Below, piece after piece: positions 42,913 to 52,692 of a stretch of DNA of 64,000 bases. Numbering within the stretch: position 1 is the first letter of the stretch; every line of letters starts with the position of its first letter. The notes under the pieces are model-generated. The model was not told the origin of the DNA and made no database searches. It saw nothing but the letters and a program-made list of their open reading frames with translations. Origin of the DNA: Gemmatimonas sp. (GTDB lineage Bacteria > Gemmatimonadota > Gemmatimonadetes > Gemmatimonadales > Gemmatimonadaceae); contig JAABRO010000005.1 of assembly GCA_011390885.1 (NCBI GenBank), positions 1 to 64,000 of the forward strand. Reading direction: 5' to 3'. Made by a program: the position numbers and the translations under genes.

Positions 42913-44139
42913 TCAGCTCGACGCCACCGTCGACTCCGCCACCGCGATCCGATCCGCCCCGGAGTGCTTGGCCGTGTACAGCGCCCGGTCCGCACGCGCG
43001 ATCCACGCGTCCAGCTGCTCCTCGCCGTCGTACTCCGCGATCCCCACCGACGCACCCACCGCGAACTCCATCGACGGATGCGGCGACGGCATCGTGGCCA
43101 CCGCCTCGAGCAGCCGACGCGCCAGCATGTGCGCGACCTTGAGGTCGGTGTTGTTGAGCACTACCGCGTACTCGTCGCCGCCGTAGCGGCAGACCACATC
43201 CGTCTGCCGCATGAACACCTTCGACAGGCAGCGGCCCACAGTCACCAGCGTCTGGTCGCCTGCCTGGTGGCCGTACATGTCGTTCACGAGCTTGAACTTG
43301 TCGAGGTCTACCATGAGCAGCACCACGGGCTGACGCGAGAGCGCGTGCATATGCACCGCGCGCTGCGACATGGCGTCGAAGAGCTTGCGGTTGCCGAGCC
43401 CGGTGAGCGGATCCGTGGTGCTCTCCCGCTTCGCCTCTTCCAGCTGCGTGCCCAGCTTCTCGATGCGCCCCGCCAGCGTGGTGTACTGCTGCTGCATCTG
43501 CTGCTGCCGCACCCGGAACGCCTCCTCGATCGCCGAGAGCGCGCCGAGCACCTCCTGCTTGATCTGCCCCGTCTGCAGCCGCGAGAGCGCCGTGCGCGCG
43601 CGATGCACCTGCACGTCGGCCACGCGATCGGCCGACTGCTCCGCGCGCACCGCGTGGTGCACCGTCTCCACGACCGCCCAGAGCGCGTCACGGAGCTCCG
43701 ACACGGCCGTGTCGACGTAGCGCGACTCCTCGCGCCGATGCTCCGTGAAGGTGCGCGCCACGCCGTCCCAATCGCGATCGCGCACGCCCATCGAGTTGCC
43801 CGACGCTTCGTGCACGGGCACGCCCAACGTGGCGTGACGCTGCCAACGCTGCAACTCCGCCGTGATCTGCTCGGCCGAGCGATCGGGGAGGTCGAAGGTG
43901 TGCCGCGTGAGGGCGGTCAGGATGCTGCCGAGGGTGTCGAGCACGAGCCCGACTTCGTCCACCTGGCCGTCGACCGTGCGCAACGAGAGGCCGTGCGCCG
44001 GCGTGGGGCGCGACCGCGCGGCACCACCGGGAATGGCGGTGAGCGTGGGTGCGGTCGAAGGGCGGGCATCCGATCCGCTCGTCGACGGCGACGCCGGCTT
44101 CGCGGGGCCACGATCGAGGGTGAACTTGCGGAAGAACAT
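42913..44139 (-). CDS. GGDEF diguanylate cyclase
   Basis: The 408-residue protein makes cyclic di-GMP by inference. The N-terminal 230 residues are helical and charged, including a coiled coil (RVRQQQMQQQYTTLAGRIEKL), with no membrane helix. The GGDEF domain (about 240-400) starts TDPLTGLGNRKLFD, has DLDKFKLVNDMYGH, and the active site RYGGDEYAVV (Tyr for Phe, a common active variant). RQTD five residues before it is an inhibitory-site RxxD. A cyclic di-GMP network with the EAL/HDOD protein and pilus is possible but not shown. Confidence 0.93.
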   Translation of the reverse strand: MFFRKFTLDRGPAKPASPSTSGSDARPSTAPTLTAIPGGAARSRPTPAHGLSLRTVDGQVDEVGLVLDTLGSILTALTRHTFDLPDRSAEQITAELQRWQRHATLGVPVHEASGNSMGVRDRDWDGVARTFTEHRREESRYVDTAVSELRDALWAVVETVHHAVRAEQSADRVADVQVHRARTALSRLQTGQIKQEVLGALSAIEEAFRVRQQQMQQQYTTLAGRIEKLGTQLEEAKRESTTDPLTGLGNRKLFDAMSQRAVHMHALSRQPVVLLMVDLDKFKLVNDMYGHQAGDQTLVTVGRCLSKVFMRQTDVVCRYGGDEYAVVLNNTDLKVAHMLARRLLEAVATMPSPHPSMEFAVGASVGIAEYDGEEQLDAWIARADRALYTAKHSGADRIAVAESTVASS

Positions 44140-44261
44140 GAGCGGAAGGAGGGAGGGTTGCTACCGGTGAGGTATCGTCACCTCCCCCCCGCCGCTTGAA
44201 TCGGGCCTCCGCTGGCGGACTCCGTCGCGCCCGGCACAGGACGCGACGGCGCTCCCGCGCG

Positions 44262-46052
44262 CTAGAACTCCGACGGCGCCGGCGCCATGATCGTGCCCGC
44301 GCCGGCCTGGATCTGTGCGAGCAGCGCCGCCGTCTGCGGCATGAGCCGCGCCATGTAGAACTGCGCCGTCTTGAGCTTCGCGCCGAGGAACGCCGCGTCC
44401 CCTTCACCAGCCGCGCGCCTCGCCTGCGCCACGCGCGCCATCTTGAGCCACTGCCACCCGATCGCCGTGTACCCCATGAGGTGCAGGTACTCCGTGGCCG
44501 CGGCACCCGCCTCATCGGGATTGGCGAAGCCCTTTTCGGCCAGCACCATCGTGGCCTTCTGCAGGCGTCCGAGCGCCTCCCCCACCGGCTTGGCCAGCGC
44601 CTCGAGCACGTCGTCGTCGGCCGCGGCGTCCACGTCGGCCTTCACGAGCGAGAAGAAGCGGCGCACGAGCCGCCCCCCTTCCATGGGCAGCTTGCGCCCC
44701 ACGAGGTCGAGCGCCTGCACCGCGTTCGTGCCCTCGTAGATCTGCGCGATGCGCGCGTCGCGCACGTACTGCTCCACGCCGTACTCGCGAATGTAGCCGT
44801 GTCCGCCCAGCGTCTGCAGCGCGATGTTCGTGCACTCGAAGCCGAGGTCGGTGAAGAAGGCCTTGATCACGGGCGTCATGAGTGCGACCAGGTCGGCCGC
44901 CTCCTGTCGCACGGCCTCATCAGGATGCCGGTGCTCCGTGTCGATGAGCATGCCCACCCAGTAGGCGAGCGCGCGCGCCCCCTCGTTGAACGCCTTGATG
45001 CGCAGCAGCCCCTTGCGCACGTCGGGGTGCACGAGGATCGGGTCGGCCGGACCGTCCGGGTTCTTCGTGCCCGTGAGCGCGCGCCCCTGCAAGCGCTCCT
45101 TCGCGTAGGCGAGCGCGTTCTGGTAGGCCACCTCCGACAGCCCGAGCCCCTGCATGCCCACGGCCAGACGGGCGCCATTCATCATCACGAACATGGCGCG
45201 CATGCCCTTGTTGGGCTCGCCCACCATGTACCCGATCGCGTTGTCGAAGTTGAGCACGCAGGTGGCCGATCCCTTGATCCCCATCTTGTGCTCGATGGAG
45301 CCGCAGGACACACCGTTGGGCGCGCCGGGGCGCCCGTCCTCGGTGGGGAGGAACTTGGGCACCACGAAGGTGCTGATCCCCTTGGTGCCCGCAGGTGCGT
45401 CGGGGAGCCGCGCCAGCACGAGGTGCACGATGTTGTCGGTGAGGTCGTGCTCACCGGCGGAGATGAAGATCTTGGAGCCCGTGATGCGATACGACCCGTC
45501 GGCAGTCGGCTCCGCGCGCGTGGTGAGGATGCCGAGGTCGGTGCCGGCGTGCGCCTCGGTGAGGCACATGGTGCCGCCCCACTCACCACTCACCAGCTTC
45601 GGCAGGTAGCGCGCCTTGAGCTCCTCGCTGCCGTGGCTCATGAGCGCGCTGTACGCGCCGTGGGAGAGCCCGGGATACATGCTGAACGAGAGGTTCGCGG
45701 AGCACTGCATCTCCTCGAACACGAACCGCACCGCTTCGGGCAGCCCCTGTCCGCCGAACGCCGGGTCGGCGGAGATGCCCGTCCAGCCACCGGACGCGTA
45801 CTGCCGGTAGGCGTCGATGAAACCGGCGGGCGTGCGCACCGTACCGTGATCGTAGGTGCACCCTTCGGCGTCACCGGACTGGTTGAGCGGGAAGAGCACC
45901 TCCTCACACAGCTTGGCTCCCTCGGCGAGCACGGCGTCGACCACGTCGGGCGTCGCCTCCTCGAAACCGGGCAACTCGGCGAGCTTGCCGACCCCGTGCA
46001 CGTCGTGGAGCACGAAACGGATGTCATCGAGCGGAGCACGATACGTCGGCAT
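44262..46052 (-). CDS. Acyl-CoA dehydrogenase, long (DmdC-like) form
   Basis: The 596-residue flavoprotein oxidises an acyl-CoA at the alpha-beta position. FAD-linked motifs include MCLTEAHAGTDLGILTTRA and YRITGSKIFISAGEHDLT. The C-terminal catalytic region has AQIYEGTNAVQALDLVGRK, whose Glu is the usual base, followed by an extra domain of about 130 residues present in the long, DmdC-like members (usual length about 590-600). ATG 46052 preceded by GAGGTG is the start. It stands alone between a cyclase and sppA. Chain-length choice is unknown. Confidence 0.92.
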   Translation of the reverse strand: MPTYRAPLDDIRFVLHDVHGVGKLAELPGFEEATPDVVDAVLAEGAKLCEEVLFPLNQSGDAEGCTYDHGTVRTPAGFIDAYRQYASGGWTGISADPAFGGQGLPEAVRFVFEEMQCSANLSFSMYPGLSHGAYSALMSHGSEELKARYLPKLVSGEWGGTMCLTEAHAGTDLGILTTRAEPTADGSYRITGSKIFISAGEHDLTDNIVHLVLARLPDAPAGTKGISTFVVPKFLPTEDGRPGAPNGVSCGSIEHKMGIKGSATCVLNFDNAIGYMVGEPNKGMRAMFVMMNGARLAVGMQGLGLSEVAYQNALAYAKERLQGRALTGTKNPDGPADPILVHPDVRKGLLRIKAFNEGARALAYWVGMLIDTEHRHPDEAVRQEAADLVALMTPVIKAFFTDLGFECTNIALQTLGGHGYIREYGVEQYVRDARIAQIYEGTNAVQALDLVGRKLPMEGGRLVRRFFSLVKADVDAAADDDVLEALAKPVGEALGRLQKATMVLAEKGFANPDEAGAAATEYLHLMGYTAIGWQWLKMARVAQARRAAGEGDAAFLGAKLKTAQFYMARLMPQTAALLAQIQAGAGTIMAPAPSEF

Positions 46053-46336
46053 GGGAGCACCTCGAGGGTGGGGCGTTCGAACGCCGGACGCCGCCGCGCC
46101 CTCGCGCGGGGGTCGGCCGGACATTCCGGCAACTCTCCTGCAAACTGGGGGTCGGCACGAACGCCGACAAGATGCAAATCACGACGGTGCCGTCATGTTT
46201 TTTGCACCCCGGGCTCCAGCGTCGGGGTCCGTACGGGCTCGCCGCTTCCCGCCCGCGGGCCGGGCGACGCGCACCGGGCGGCCTCCCGGCGCGTTAGACT
46301 CCCCACAAGCCTGAGTTTTCCCGCATTGGAGCCCTG
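46053..46336. other. Divergent intergenic region, acyl-CoA dehydrogenase / sppA
   Basis: 284 bp without a supported gene. It must hold promoters for both divergent genes. Small inverted pieces such as GTCGGC/GCCGAC around 46151-46170 were seen, but no clear promoter was recognised. Confidence 0.35.
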
Positions 46337-48319
46337 ATGAAGCAGTTTTTCACCAACGTCGCCGCCAATCTCGCCACGGTGGCGCTGCTCGTCCTCGTCG
46401 GCGTCGTGCTGATCATCGGCCTGTTCGCTTCCGCCGCGCGCACGTCGGGACCGACGGTGCCCAAGAACGCGGTCCTCGTGGTGGACCTGTCCATGCCGCT
46501 CGCCGACCGACCGGCGGAGCGCGCACCCACGAGCGCGATCGACCGAGCCCTCACCGAGCCAGGTGGGTCGCGGCTCTCGCTGCGCGCCGCCGTGGTGGCG
46601 CTGCAGGAGGCCGCGCAGGATGAGCGCATCTCGGCCGTGCTCCTGCGCGGCAACGTGGTGAGCGACGGTCTCTCCTCCGGCTACGGCGGCCTTGTGGAGT
46701 TCCGTGAGGCGATCGACGCCGTCACGGCTGCCGGCAAGCCGGTGCACGCCTGGCTCGTGAACCCGACGGTGCGCGACTACTACGTGGCCAGCGCCGCGTC
46801 GACCATCACGCTCGATCCGTTCGGCACGCTCACCTTTGGCGGCCTCTCGGCCACGCAGCTGCACTTCGCCGGCTTCCTCGAGAAGTACGGCATCGGGGTG
46901 CAGGTGAGCCGCGTGGGCAAGTTCAAGGCCGCCGTCGAACCGTTCACGCGCGCCGACCGGAGTCCGGAGAATCGTGCGCAGACGTTGCAGTACCTCGGGT
47001 CCACCTGGAGCACGATCAAGCGCGGCGTGAGCGCCTCGCGCAACCTCGACACGCTGCAGCTGCAACGTCTCGCCGACTCCGTCGCACTCTTCCTCCCCGC
47101 CGACGCCGAGCGCCTCGGGCTGGTGGACCGCGTGGCGCACTTCGACGTGCTGCTCGCGGACCTGCGGCGTGCCACGCTCGGCACCGCGAGCCCGGCGGCG
47201 CTGCCGGCGGGAGAGCCGTCGGACACCGCGGTGCCCGCGCTCGCCGCCGACTCGACGGCCCTCGAGGACACCGCGAGCGCCGCCGACCTGATCGATCAGC
47301 TCCCGTCCACCATGCCGCAGGTCATGCTGCGCGACTACGCGCGCATCGCGGTGGGGCGCAGCGACGATCCCACGGCGCGCCGCAAGATCGCGGTGGTGTA
47401 CGCGCAGGGCGAGATCGTGGACGGCGAGGGCGGCGTGGACGCGGTGGGCGGCCGCGCGATGGCGCGCGAACTGCGCGCGTTGCGGAACGACAAGAACGTG
47501 CGCGCCGTGGTGCTGCGCATCAACAGCCCCGGTGGCAGCGTGGTGGCGTCGGAGCAGATCCACCGCGAACTCGCGCTCATGAACCGCGAGAAGCCGGTCG
47601 TGTCGTCCATGGGCACGCTCGCGGCCTCTGGCGGCTACTGGATCGCCACCGCGTCGCGTCGCGTGTTCGCGCAGCCGAGCACGCTCACCGGCTCGATCGG
47701 CGTGTTCGGCATCTTCCCCAACCTGCAGGGGATCGCGCGCAAGAACGGCATCACCGTCGACACCGTGACCACGGGGCGCTACGCCGACCTGTTCGGGCTG
47801 TCGCGTCCGCGCACCGACGCGGAGCTCGCGCTCATCCAGCGCAGCGTGGACGCGGTGTACGACGCCTTCCTCGACCGTGTGGCGCGCGCCCGCAACCTGC
47901 CGCTCGACTCGGTGCGCGTGATCGCCGAAGGACGCGTCTGGGCCGGTGACGACGCGCTCGCGCTCGGGCTGGTGGACGAGATGGGCGACCTCGACGATGC
48001 GATCCGGCACGCGGCCACGCTCGCCAACCTCGCGGAGGGCGACTACGGCCTGCTCGAGGTGCCGCGGGTGAAGGGGGCCAGCGAGATGCTCGGCGAGTTC
48101 TTCGACGACTCGCCGCCGCCCCTCGTCGGCCGCCTGCGGGCCGCGCTCGGATTCGGTGCCCCCGCCCTGCCGCTCGCGGCCACGACGGCGGCGCTGCCGG
48201 AAACCGGACCGCTCGCCGACGCCGTGCGCGCGCTCTCACGCGAGTTCGGCGCCCTGCTCCAGCTCAACGACCCACGCGGGCTCTACGCGCGCGTGCCCTA
48301 CGCGCTGCAGCTGCCCTGA
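46337..48319 (+). CDS. sppA: Signal peptide peptidase SppA, double-domain 67K type
   Basis: Inner-membrane serine protease that degrades leftover signal peptides. The 660-residue protein starts with one membrane anchor (about 15-36, VALLVLVGVVLIIGLFAS). The first protease-like domain contains RVGKFKAAVEPFTRADRS, with the probable catalytic Lys. The second domain contains VLRINSPGGSV and SSMGTLAASGGYWIATAS, with the catalytic Ser in ASGG. This is the long form as in E. coli, where Lys and Ser come from different halves. The start at 46337 is the only good one before the anchor. It converges on a small hypothetical gene. Confidence 0.94.
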   Translation: MKQFFTNVAANLATVALLVLVGVVLIIGLFASAARTSGPTVPKNAVLVVDLSMPLADRPAERAPTSAIDRALTEPGGSRLSLRAAVVALQEAAQDERISAVLLRGNVVSDGLSSGYGGLVEFREAIDAVTAAGKPVHAWLVNPTVRDYYVASAASTITLDPFGTLTFGGLSATQLHFAGFLEKYGIGVQVSRVGKFKAAVEPFTRADRSPENRAQTLQYLGSTWSTIKRGVSASRNLDTLQLQRLADSVALFLPADAERLGLVDRVAHFDVLLADLRRATLGTASPAALPAGEPSDTAVPALAADSTALEDTASAADLIDQLPSTMPQVMLRDYARIAVGRSDDPTARRKIAVVYAQGEIVDGEGGVDAVGGRAMARELRALRNDKNVRAVVLRINSPGGSVVASEQIHRELALMNREKPVVSSMGTLAASGGYWIATASRRVFAQPSTLTGSIGVFGIFPNLQGIARKNGITVDTVTTGRYADLFGLSRPRTDAELALIQRSVDAVYDAFLDRVARARNLPLDSVRVIAEGRVWAGDDALALGLVDEMGDLDDAIRHAATLANLAEGDYGLLEVPRVKGASEMLGEFFDDSPPPLVGRLRAALGFGAPALPLAATTAALPETGPLADAVRALSREFGALLQLNDPRGLYARVPYALQLP

Positions 48320-48336
48320 CGGGCCGAGACCTCTCG

Positions 48337-48720
48337 TCAGACTTCCTGCGGGAAGTCGAACGGGCTGGTCTTGATGGCGTACCAGTCGGCTACGCGCGCG
48401 GCCTCCATGACCCGCGCGCGGGCCACCAGGTCAGCGAGGCGTGCGCGGATCGCATCCCGCTCGGCCACGGCGTGGCTCGCGCAGGCCGCGAGGCGCGACC
48501 GCGTGGCCTCGCTGGCTCCTTCGTTGGCGGCCAGGCGCGCCGCCGTGTCGGCCACCGTCCATTCCGCCACGCGCAGGCGCTCGCGGAACTCCGTCATGCG
48601 GGCGGCCAGCGCGTCGGCGTGGTAGTGGCTCCAGATGGCCATCGGCTTCTCGTCGTCGATGGTGATCGCACCGAGCACGCCGTCGTACACGTTGAAGAAC
48701 TTCTCGTTGGGGAACAGCAT
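48337..48720 (-). CDS. Conserved-looking hypothetical protein
   Basis: The 127-residue cytosolic product begins MLFPNEKFFNVYDGVLGAIT, then mostly Ala/Arg-rich helices (RMTEFRERLRVAEWTVADTA) and ends WYAIKTSPFDFPQEV. TGGAG lies 7 bases before ATG 48720, so this start is better than MEKP at 48732. No family recognised. It is convergent with sppA, 17 bp apart, and divergent from the secreted protein gene. Confidence 0.68.
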   Translation of the reverse strand: MLFPNEKFFNVYDGVLGAITIDDEKPMAIWSHYHADALAARMTEFRERLRVAEWTVADTAARLAANEGASEATRSRLAACASHAVAERDAIRARLADLVARARVMEAARVADWYAIKTSPFDFPQEV

Positions 48721-48837
48721 CGGTTTCTCCATTCGGGACACGCGGACGCCGCATCTCGGCGCCACGGTTGAGAGTGGAACGGGTCGATCGTGACGCCCGT
48801 TCCTGCGCGCCGGCGTGTCGGCGAGGTATCGTTCGGC

Positions 48838-49779
48838 ATGCCGACCTCGCCCCGACTCTCCGCCCTGGCCGCACTCGCGCTGCTCGCTGTCGCGGCTGCG
48901 CCGCTGTCCGCGCAGCCCGACACGCCCACCACACCACCCGCGGCCGAGGCGCGCCCCGACCCGGTGTGGCCCGTGCCCGGCCCGGCCCCGCTGCCCGGCT
49001 CGCTGCTGCCGGAGCGGCGGATCATCGCCTACTACGGCAATCCGCTGTCCAAGCGCATGGGCATTCTCGGCGAACTGCCGGTGGACCAGATGCTCGGCCG
49101 GCTCGATCGCGAAGTGGACGCGTGGCGCAAGGCCGATCCGGCCACGCCCGTGCAGCCGGCGCTGCACCTCATTGCCATGGTCGCACAGGGCGACAAGGGA
49201 CGCGACGGCAAGTACCGCGCGAAGATGGCCGACACGCTCATCGAGCGTGTGTACGGCTGGACCAGACGGCGCGACGCCGTGCTCTTCCTCGACCTGCAGG
49301 TGGGGCTGAGCACGATCCAGGCCGAGACGCCGCGTTTCGAGACGTTCCTCGCGCGCCCCGACGTGCACCTGGGCATCGACCCCGAGTTCGCGATGCACGA
49401 CGGGACGCCGCCGGGAAAGAAGATCGGCTGGTACACCGCCGACGACATCAACTGGACGATCGACTACCTCGCCGCCCTGGTCACGAAGCACAACCTGCCG
49501 CCCAAGGTGCTCGTGATCCATCGGTTCACGCAGCGCATGGTGCGCGACACCGAGCGGATCAAGCGCGATCCGCGCGTGCAGGTGGTCATGCACATGGACG
49601 GCTGGGGCGGACCGCGCCTCAAGCGCGACAGCTACCGCGCGTTCATCTACAAGGAACCCGTGCAGTTCGCCGGCTTCAAGATCTTCTACAAGAACGACAC
49701 GCGCGGCGGCAACCCGCTCATGACGCCGGCCGACCTGCTCGCGCTCACACCGGTGCCGCTGTACATCCAGTACCAGTGA
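48838..49779 (+). CDS. Secreted TIM-barrel-like protein of unknown function
   Basis: The 313-residue product has a signal peptide ending PLSAQ (about residue 25), a Pro/Thr-rich linker, then a compact domain. Its strands are RIIAYYGNPLSKRMGILG, HLIAMVAQGDKGRDGKYR, VLFLDLQVGLS, VHLGIDPEFAMHDG and VQVVMHMDGWGG, the last two bearing acids at strand ends. This resembles a glycoside-hydrolase-type barrel (possible Glu in DPEFA and Asp in HMDGW), but no family is recognised. It stands between two minus-strand genes. Confidence 0.72.
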   Translation: MPTSPRLSALAALALLAVAAAPLSAQPDTPTTPPAAEARPDPVWPVPGPAPLPGSLLPERRIIAYYGNPLSKRMGILGELPVDQMLGRLDREVDAWRKADPATPVQPALHLIAMVAQGDKGRDGKYRAKMADTLIERVYGWTRRRDAVLFLDLQVGLSTIQAETPRFETFLARPDVHLGIDPEFAMHDGTPPGKKIGWYTADDINWTIDYLAALVTKHNLPPKVLVIHRFTQRMVRDTERIKRDPRVQVVMHMDGWGGPRLKRDSYRAFIYKEPVQFAGFKIFYKNDTRGGNPLMTPADLLALTPVPLYIQYQ

Positions 49780-49845
49780 TGCTTCCGTGACGCCGTCGCG
49801 GGCGCGCACCGCACGTGATGCGCGACGCGATCGGTCGTCGGTCGC

Positions 49846-51978
49846 TCAACGTGTCTCGAAGCGGATGCCCGCGAAGATCGTGCGCGGCGGCGCGGGCTCG
49901 TAGAAGCGGCCGCGCGTGGCGTTCACGAGCACCGCGCTCGCGTAGCGCGCGTCGAACAGGTTTTCCACGCCGATCATGGGCGCCGCGTACCAGCCGCTGC
50001 GCAGGCGCACTCCCTCGCTGCCGAGGCGCACGTTGATGGCGTGCCACCCCGGCGCGCGCTCGGTGCCCGCATCGTTCACCACCACGCTCGAGGCGGCCGT
50101 GGCGTCGAGGGTGGTGAACCAGTGCGATCGGCGCAGCGTGATCCAGGCCTGCGCCTGCTGCGACGGGCTGCCCGGCACCACATTGCCGTCGAACGAAACC
50201 GCGCCCACCTGGTAGTCCACGAAGCGGAAACGCGACGCGGTCCACGACACGCCGACGTCGCCGAGCACGGCGTCGGCGCGGCCAAGCAGCGTGCGCGCGG
50301 TGGCCTCGAGCCCGCGGCGCGAAGTCCGGCCGGCGTTGCGGAACGCGCGGCGACCGGGGGCGCCCGGCACGTCGAAGGGCACGAGCTCGTCGGTGCTGCG
50401 CGCATCGAAAACGGCCACGTCGATCCAGGTGCGCGTGCCCACCACGCCGCGCACGCCGGTCTCGAGCGTGCGCGTGCGCTGCGGCGCGAGCGCGCCGTTG
50501 AGCCCCGCACTGCCGTCCGCCTGCGTGGTGAGCTCGGTGACCGTGGGTGTCTCGAAGGCCGTGTTGGCCGTGGCGTACACCGAGATGGACGGACGCACGC
50601 GCCACGCAATACCGAACATGGGATTGAGCGCGGTCTGCCCTTCCTCGCCGCTGTCATCACGGTCGGTGGCGGTCGTGAACCGGTCGGTCACGCGAAAGCG
50701 CACCTGGTCCCAGCGCAGCGCCACACTCACGTCGAGACGGCGCGGCACGGCGAGTTCGTAGCGCACGAACGCGCCCTCCGACTGCACCACCTCGCGCTGG
50801 TCGAGGCGCAGCGCCCCGCGGTCGGAGCCGGCGACGGGGCACGTCGCCGTCGTGGGCTGTCCCACGCAGTTCGCGAGGTTGCGGCGCTCGTCGCGCACCG
50901 ACTGCACGTCGAGGCCGGCCGACATGCGTCCGGTGAGCCCGCGGAACTGGTAGCTCGACGTGCCGCGCACCCAGAGCCCCATGTTGCGGCGGTCCACCGT
51001 GACCACGGCGAACGGCAGCGGATTGTCGAGATCGCGCGCCCCCAGCCACACGGCGCCGGCGACGCCGTCATCGGAGGTGCCCTGCTCCGCCACGAGGCCG
51101 AGCTGGGCGTGGCGCACCACCTTGTTGGCACCGCGCGTGATGTTGAGCGAGTCGGGGAGGCGCACGTCCCGATCGAGCTCGGCGAGGGTGAGCGCGCCCG
51201 GGTTTTCGGCGCGCGGCATGTCGAACGCGCTCGCGAAGAGGCGCAGCCGGTTGCGACCGATGGTCGCGTCGGCGCGCGCGAAGGCGCTCGTGGCCTCCTG
51301 CGCGGCGTAGGTGCGGGGGCCGTCGGTGCGGGTGTGCGTCACGCTGGCGAGCCAGCTGGCGGGCGCCACGGCGTCGCCCTGCCGCGAGCCGGAAGCCATG
51401 AGCTGCGCGCGGCGCGCCGATCCGCCATCCCAGAATCGCGCCTGGGTGGCGAGCGGTTCGGGCGACGCCTCACGGGAACGGAAGTCGAGCACGCCGCCCG
51501 CCGCGTTGCCGTAGAGCGCGGCGGCGGTGCCGCGGATCGCCTCCACGCTGCCCACCGTTTCGAGGTCGAGCCAGTCCATGGGGGTCTGGCCGTCGGGAAG
51601 CGAGATGGGGATGCCGTCGCGCAGCACCTTCACGCCGCGCACGCCGAACGCCGCGCGCGCGCCGAAGCCGCGCACGGCGATGCGCGCGTCCTGCGTAGGG
51701 TTGTTGCGCGATTGCACCTGCACGCCCGGGATGCCGAAGAGCAGGTCGGCGACGCCGGCGCGCCGCAGCTGCGGGCGCAGGCTGTCCGGGGTGATGCGGC
51801 TGATCGCGAAGGGGAGCGTCAGCACGGAGCGCTGCGCATCGCGCGCGATCTCCACGCGCACCGCCTCGATCGTGGGGGCGGGCGGGCGCGCGGTGTCGGC
51901 CTGTGCCGCGAGCGGACGGGCCGCGACCAGCGCGACGAGGAGCGGGAGAAGAAGCGGAGCGAAGGAAACGCGCGTCAC
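49846..51978 (-). CDS. TonB-dependent outer-membrane receptor
   Basis: The 710-residue protein has a signal peptide ending PLAAQ and a plug domain (about 45-165, GVADLLFGIPGVQVQSRNNPTQDARIAVRGFGARAAFGVRGVKVL, VEAIRGTAAALYGNAAGGVLDF). A 22-strand-type barrel ends PRTIFAGIRFETR. Family length is normal. It takes up an unknown ligand (siderophore, cobalamin or a sugar) with TonB energy; nothing nearby names the ligand. The start is GTG 51978; a TTG at 52005 would give a nine-residue longer leader. Confidence 0.93.
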   Translation of the reverse strand: MTRVSFAPLLLPLLVALVAARPLAAQADTARPPAPTIEAVRVEIARDAQRSVLTLPFAISRITPDSLRPQLRRAGVADLLFGIPGVQVQSRNNPTQDARIAVRGFGARAAFGVRGVKVLRDGIPISLPDGQTPMDWLDLETVGSVEAIRGTAAALYGNAAGGVLDFRSREASPEPLATQARFWDGGSARRAQLMASGSRQGDAVAPASWLASVTHTRTDGPRTYAAQEATSAFARADATIGRNRLRLFASAFDMPRAENPGALTLAELDRDVRLPDSLNITRGANKVVRHAQLGLVAEQGTSDDGVAGAVWLGARDLDNPLPFAVVTVDRRNMGLWVRGTSSYQFRGLTGRMSAGLDVQSVRDERRNLANCVGQPTTATCPVAGSDRGALRLDQREVVQSEGAFVRYELAVPRRLDVSVALRWDQVRFRVTDRFTTATDRDDSGEEGQTALNPMFGIAWRVRPSISVYATANTAFETPTVTELTTQADGSAGLNGALAPQRTRTLETGVRGVVGTRTWIDVAVFDARSTDELVPFDVPGAPGRRAFRNAGRTSRRGLEATARTLLGRADAVLGDVGVSWTASRFRFVDYQVGAVSFDGNVVPGSPSQQAQAWITLRRSHWFTTLDATAASSVVVNDAGTERAPGWHAINVRLGSEGVRLRSGWYAAPMIGVENLFDARYASAVLVNATRGRFYEPAPPRTIFAGIRFETR

Positions 51979-52078
51979 GGCAGGGCGGGCAGGAGTCGAA
52001 GGCAATCCACCCCGGATTCAAGCGCGACACGCCGCGCGAGGCAACGGCCCCCCGTGACTTGGTGGCCTGAGGAACGCC

Positions 52079-52531
52079 TCAGGGCCGTCGGCAGGTGGGG
52101 CGCACCGGCGCACCCGGCTCATCGGTGAGGGTGCCGATTCCGTCGCAGGTGATGCCGGTCGCGCTGTCCTTGAGCCGCAGGTACCAGTGCGAGGGCGTGG
52201 CGGACGAGGCATCCACCGCCATCGCCGCCGGTAGCCGCACCCCGTGCACCAGCAGCTCGTCCCAGAGCGCGAAGCGGCGATGGCGCGCCTGGAACTCCAT
52301 CTGGGCGAGCGACGCGCGGCCAATGGCACCGCCGGCGCGCGCTTCGACGTTGCCCGCGACGACCGTGGCGCGCACACTCACCCCTGCCAGCAGGAGCGCG
52401 GCCAGGGTGAGCGCGAGCAGCAGCGCCGCGACGGCGCGCTGCTCGCCGCGCGCGCGGGCCTGTCGCGTGCGATCCGACGGCGCGCCGGCCGGCCCGTCGG
52501 GCGGGCGACGTGAGGAGGAATCCGGAACCAT
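52079..52531 (-). CDS. Hypothetical protein with one membrane helix, minor-pilin-like
   Basis: The 150-residue product has a basic, Pro-rich N-terminus of about 35 residues, one hydrophobic helix (AVAALLLALTLAALLLAGVSV), and a small head with two Cys (GITCDG, RPTCRR). WYLRLKDSATGITCDGIGTL looks like the C-terminal loop of pilins, but no prepilin cleavage site with Glu +5 is seen. Function unknown. ATG 52531 preceded by GGAGGAA is the likely start. It stands alone between the TonB receptor and the sulfur operon. Confidence 0.55.
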   Translation of the reverse strand: MVPDSSSRRPPDGPAGAPSDRTRQARARGEQRAVAALLLALTLAALLLAGVSVRATVVAGNVEARAGGAIGRASLAQMEFQARHRRFALWDELLVHGVRLPAAMAVDASSATPSHWYLRLKDSATGITCDGIGTLTDEPGAPVRPTCRRP

Positions 52532-52653
52532 GGTGCCAGCGAGTCTCGGTCGCGGTACCGAGAACGCGCGCCGCCGTGCCACCGAGCTGATGGATTGCGC
52601 CCGTTGCGTGACACGGCGCGACGCGCCCCTTGCTCGCGCTCGACAGGCGTAGT

Positions 52654-52665
52654 ATTCTTCCGAAT
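52654..52665. promoter_or_regulatory. ATTC-N4-GAAT inverted repeat before the sulfur operon
   Basis: ATTC TTCC GAAT lies 28 bp before the tauE start, in an AT-richer patch with TTGATCATTACATC. Regulators of the ArsR type bind short dyads like this, so it is a possible operator for the ArsR protein encoded by the third gene of the operon. Confidence 0.42.
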
Positions 52666-52692
52666 GGTTGATCATTACATCTTCCGCCGCGC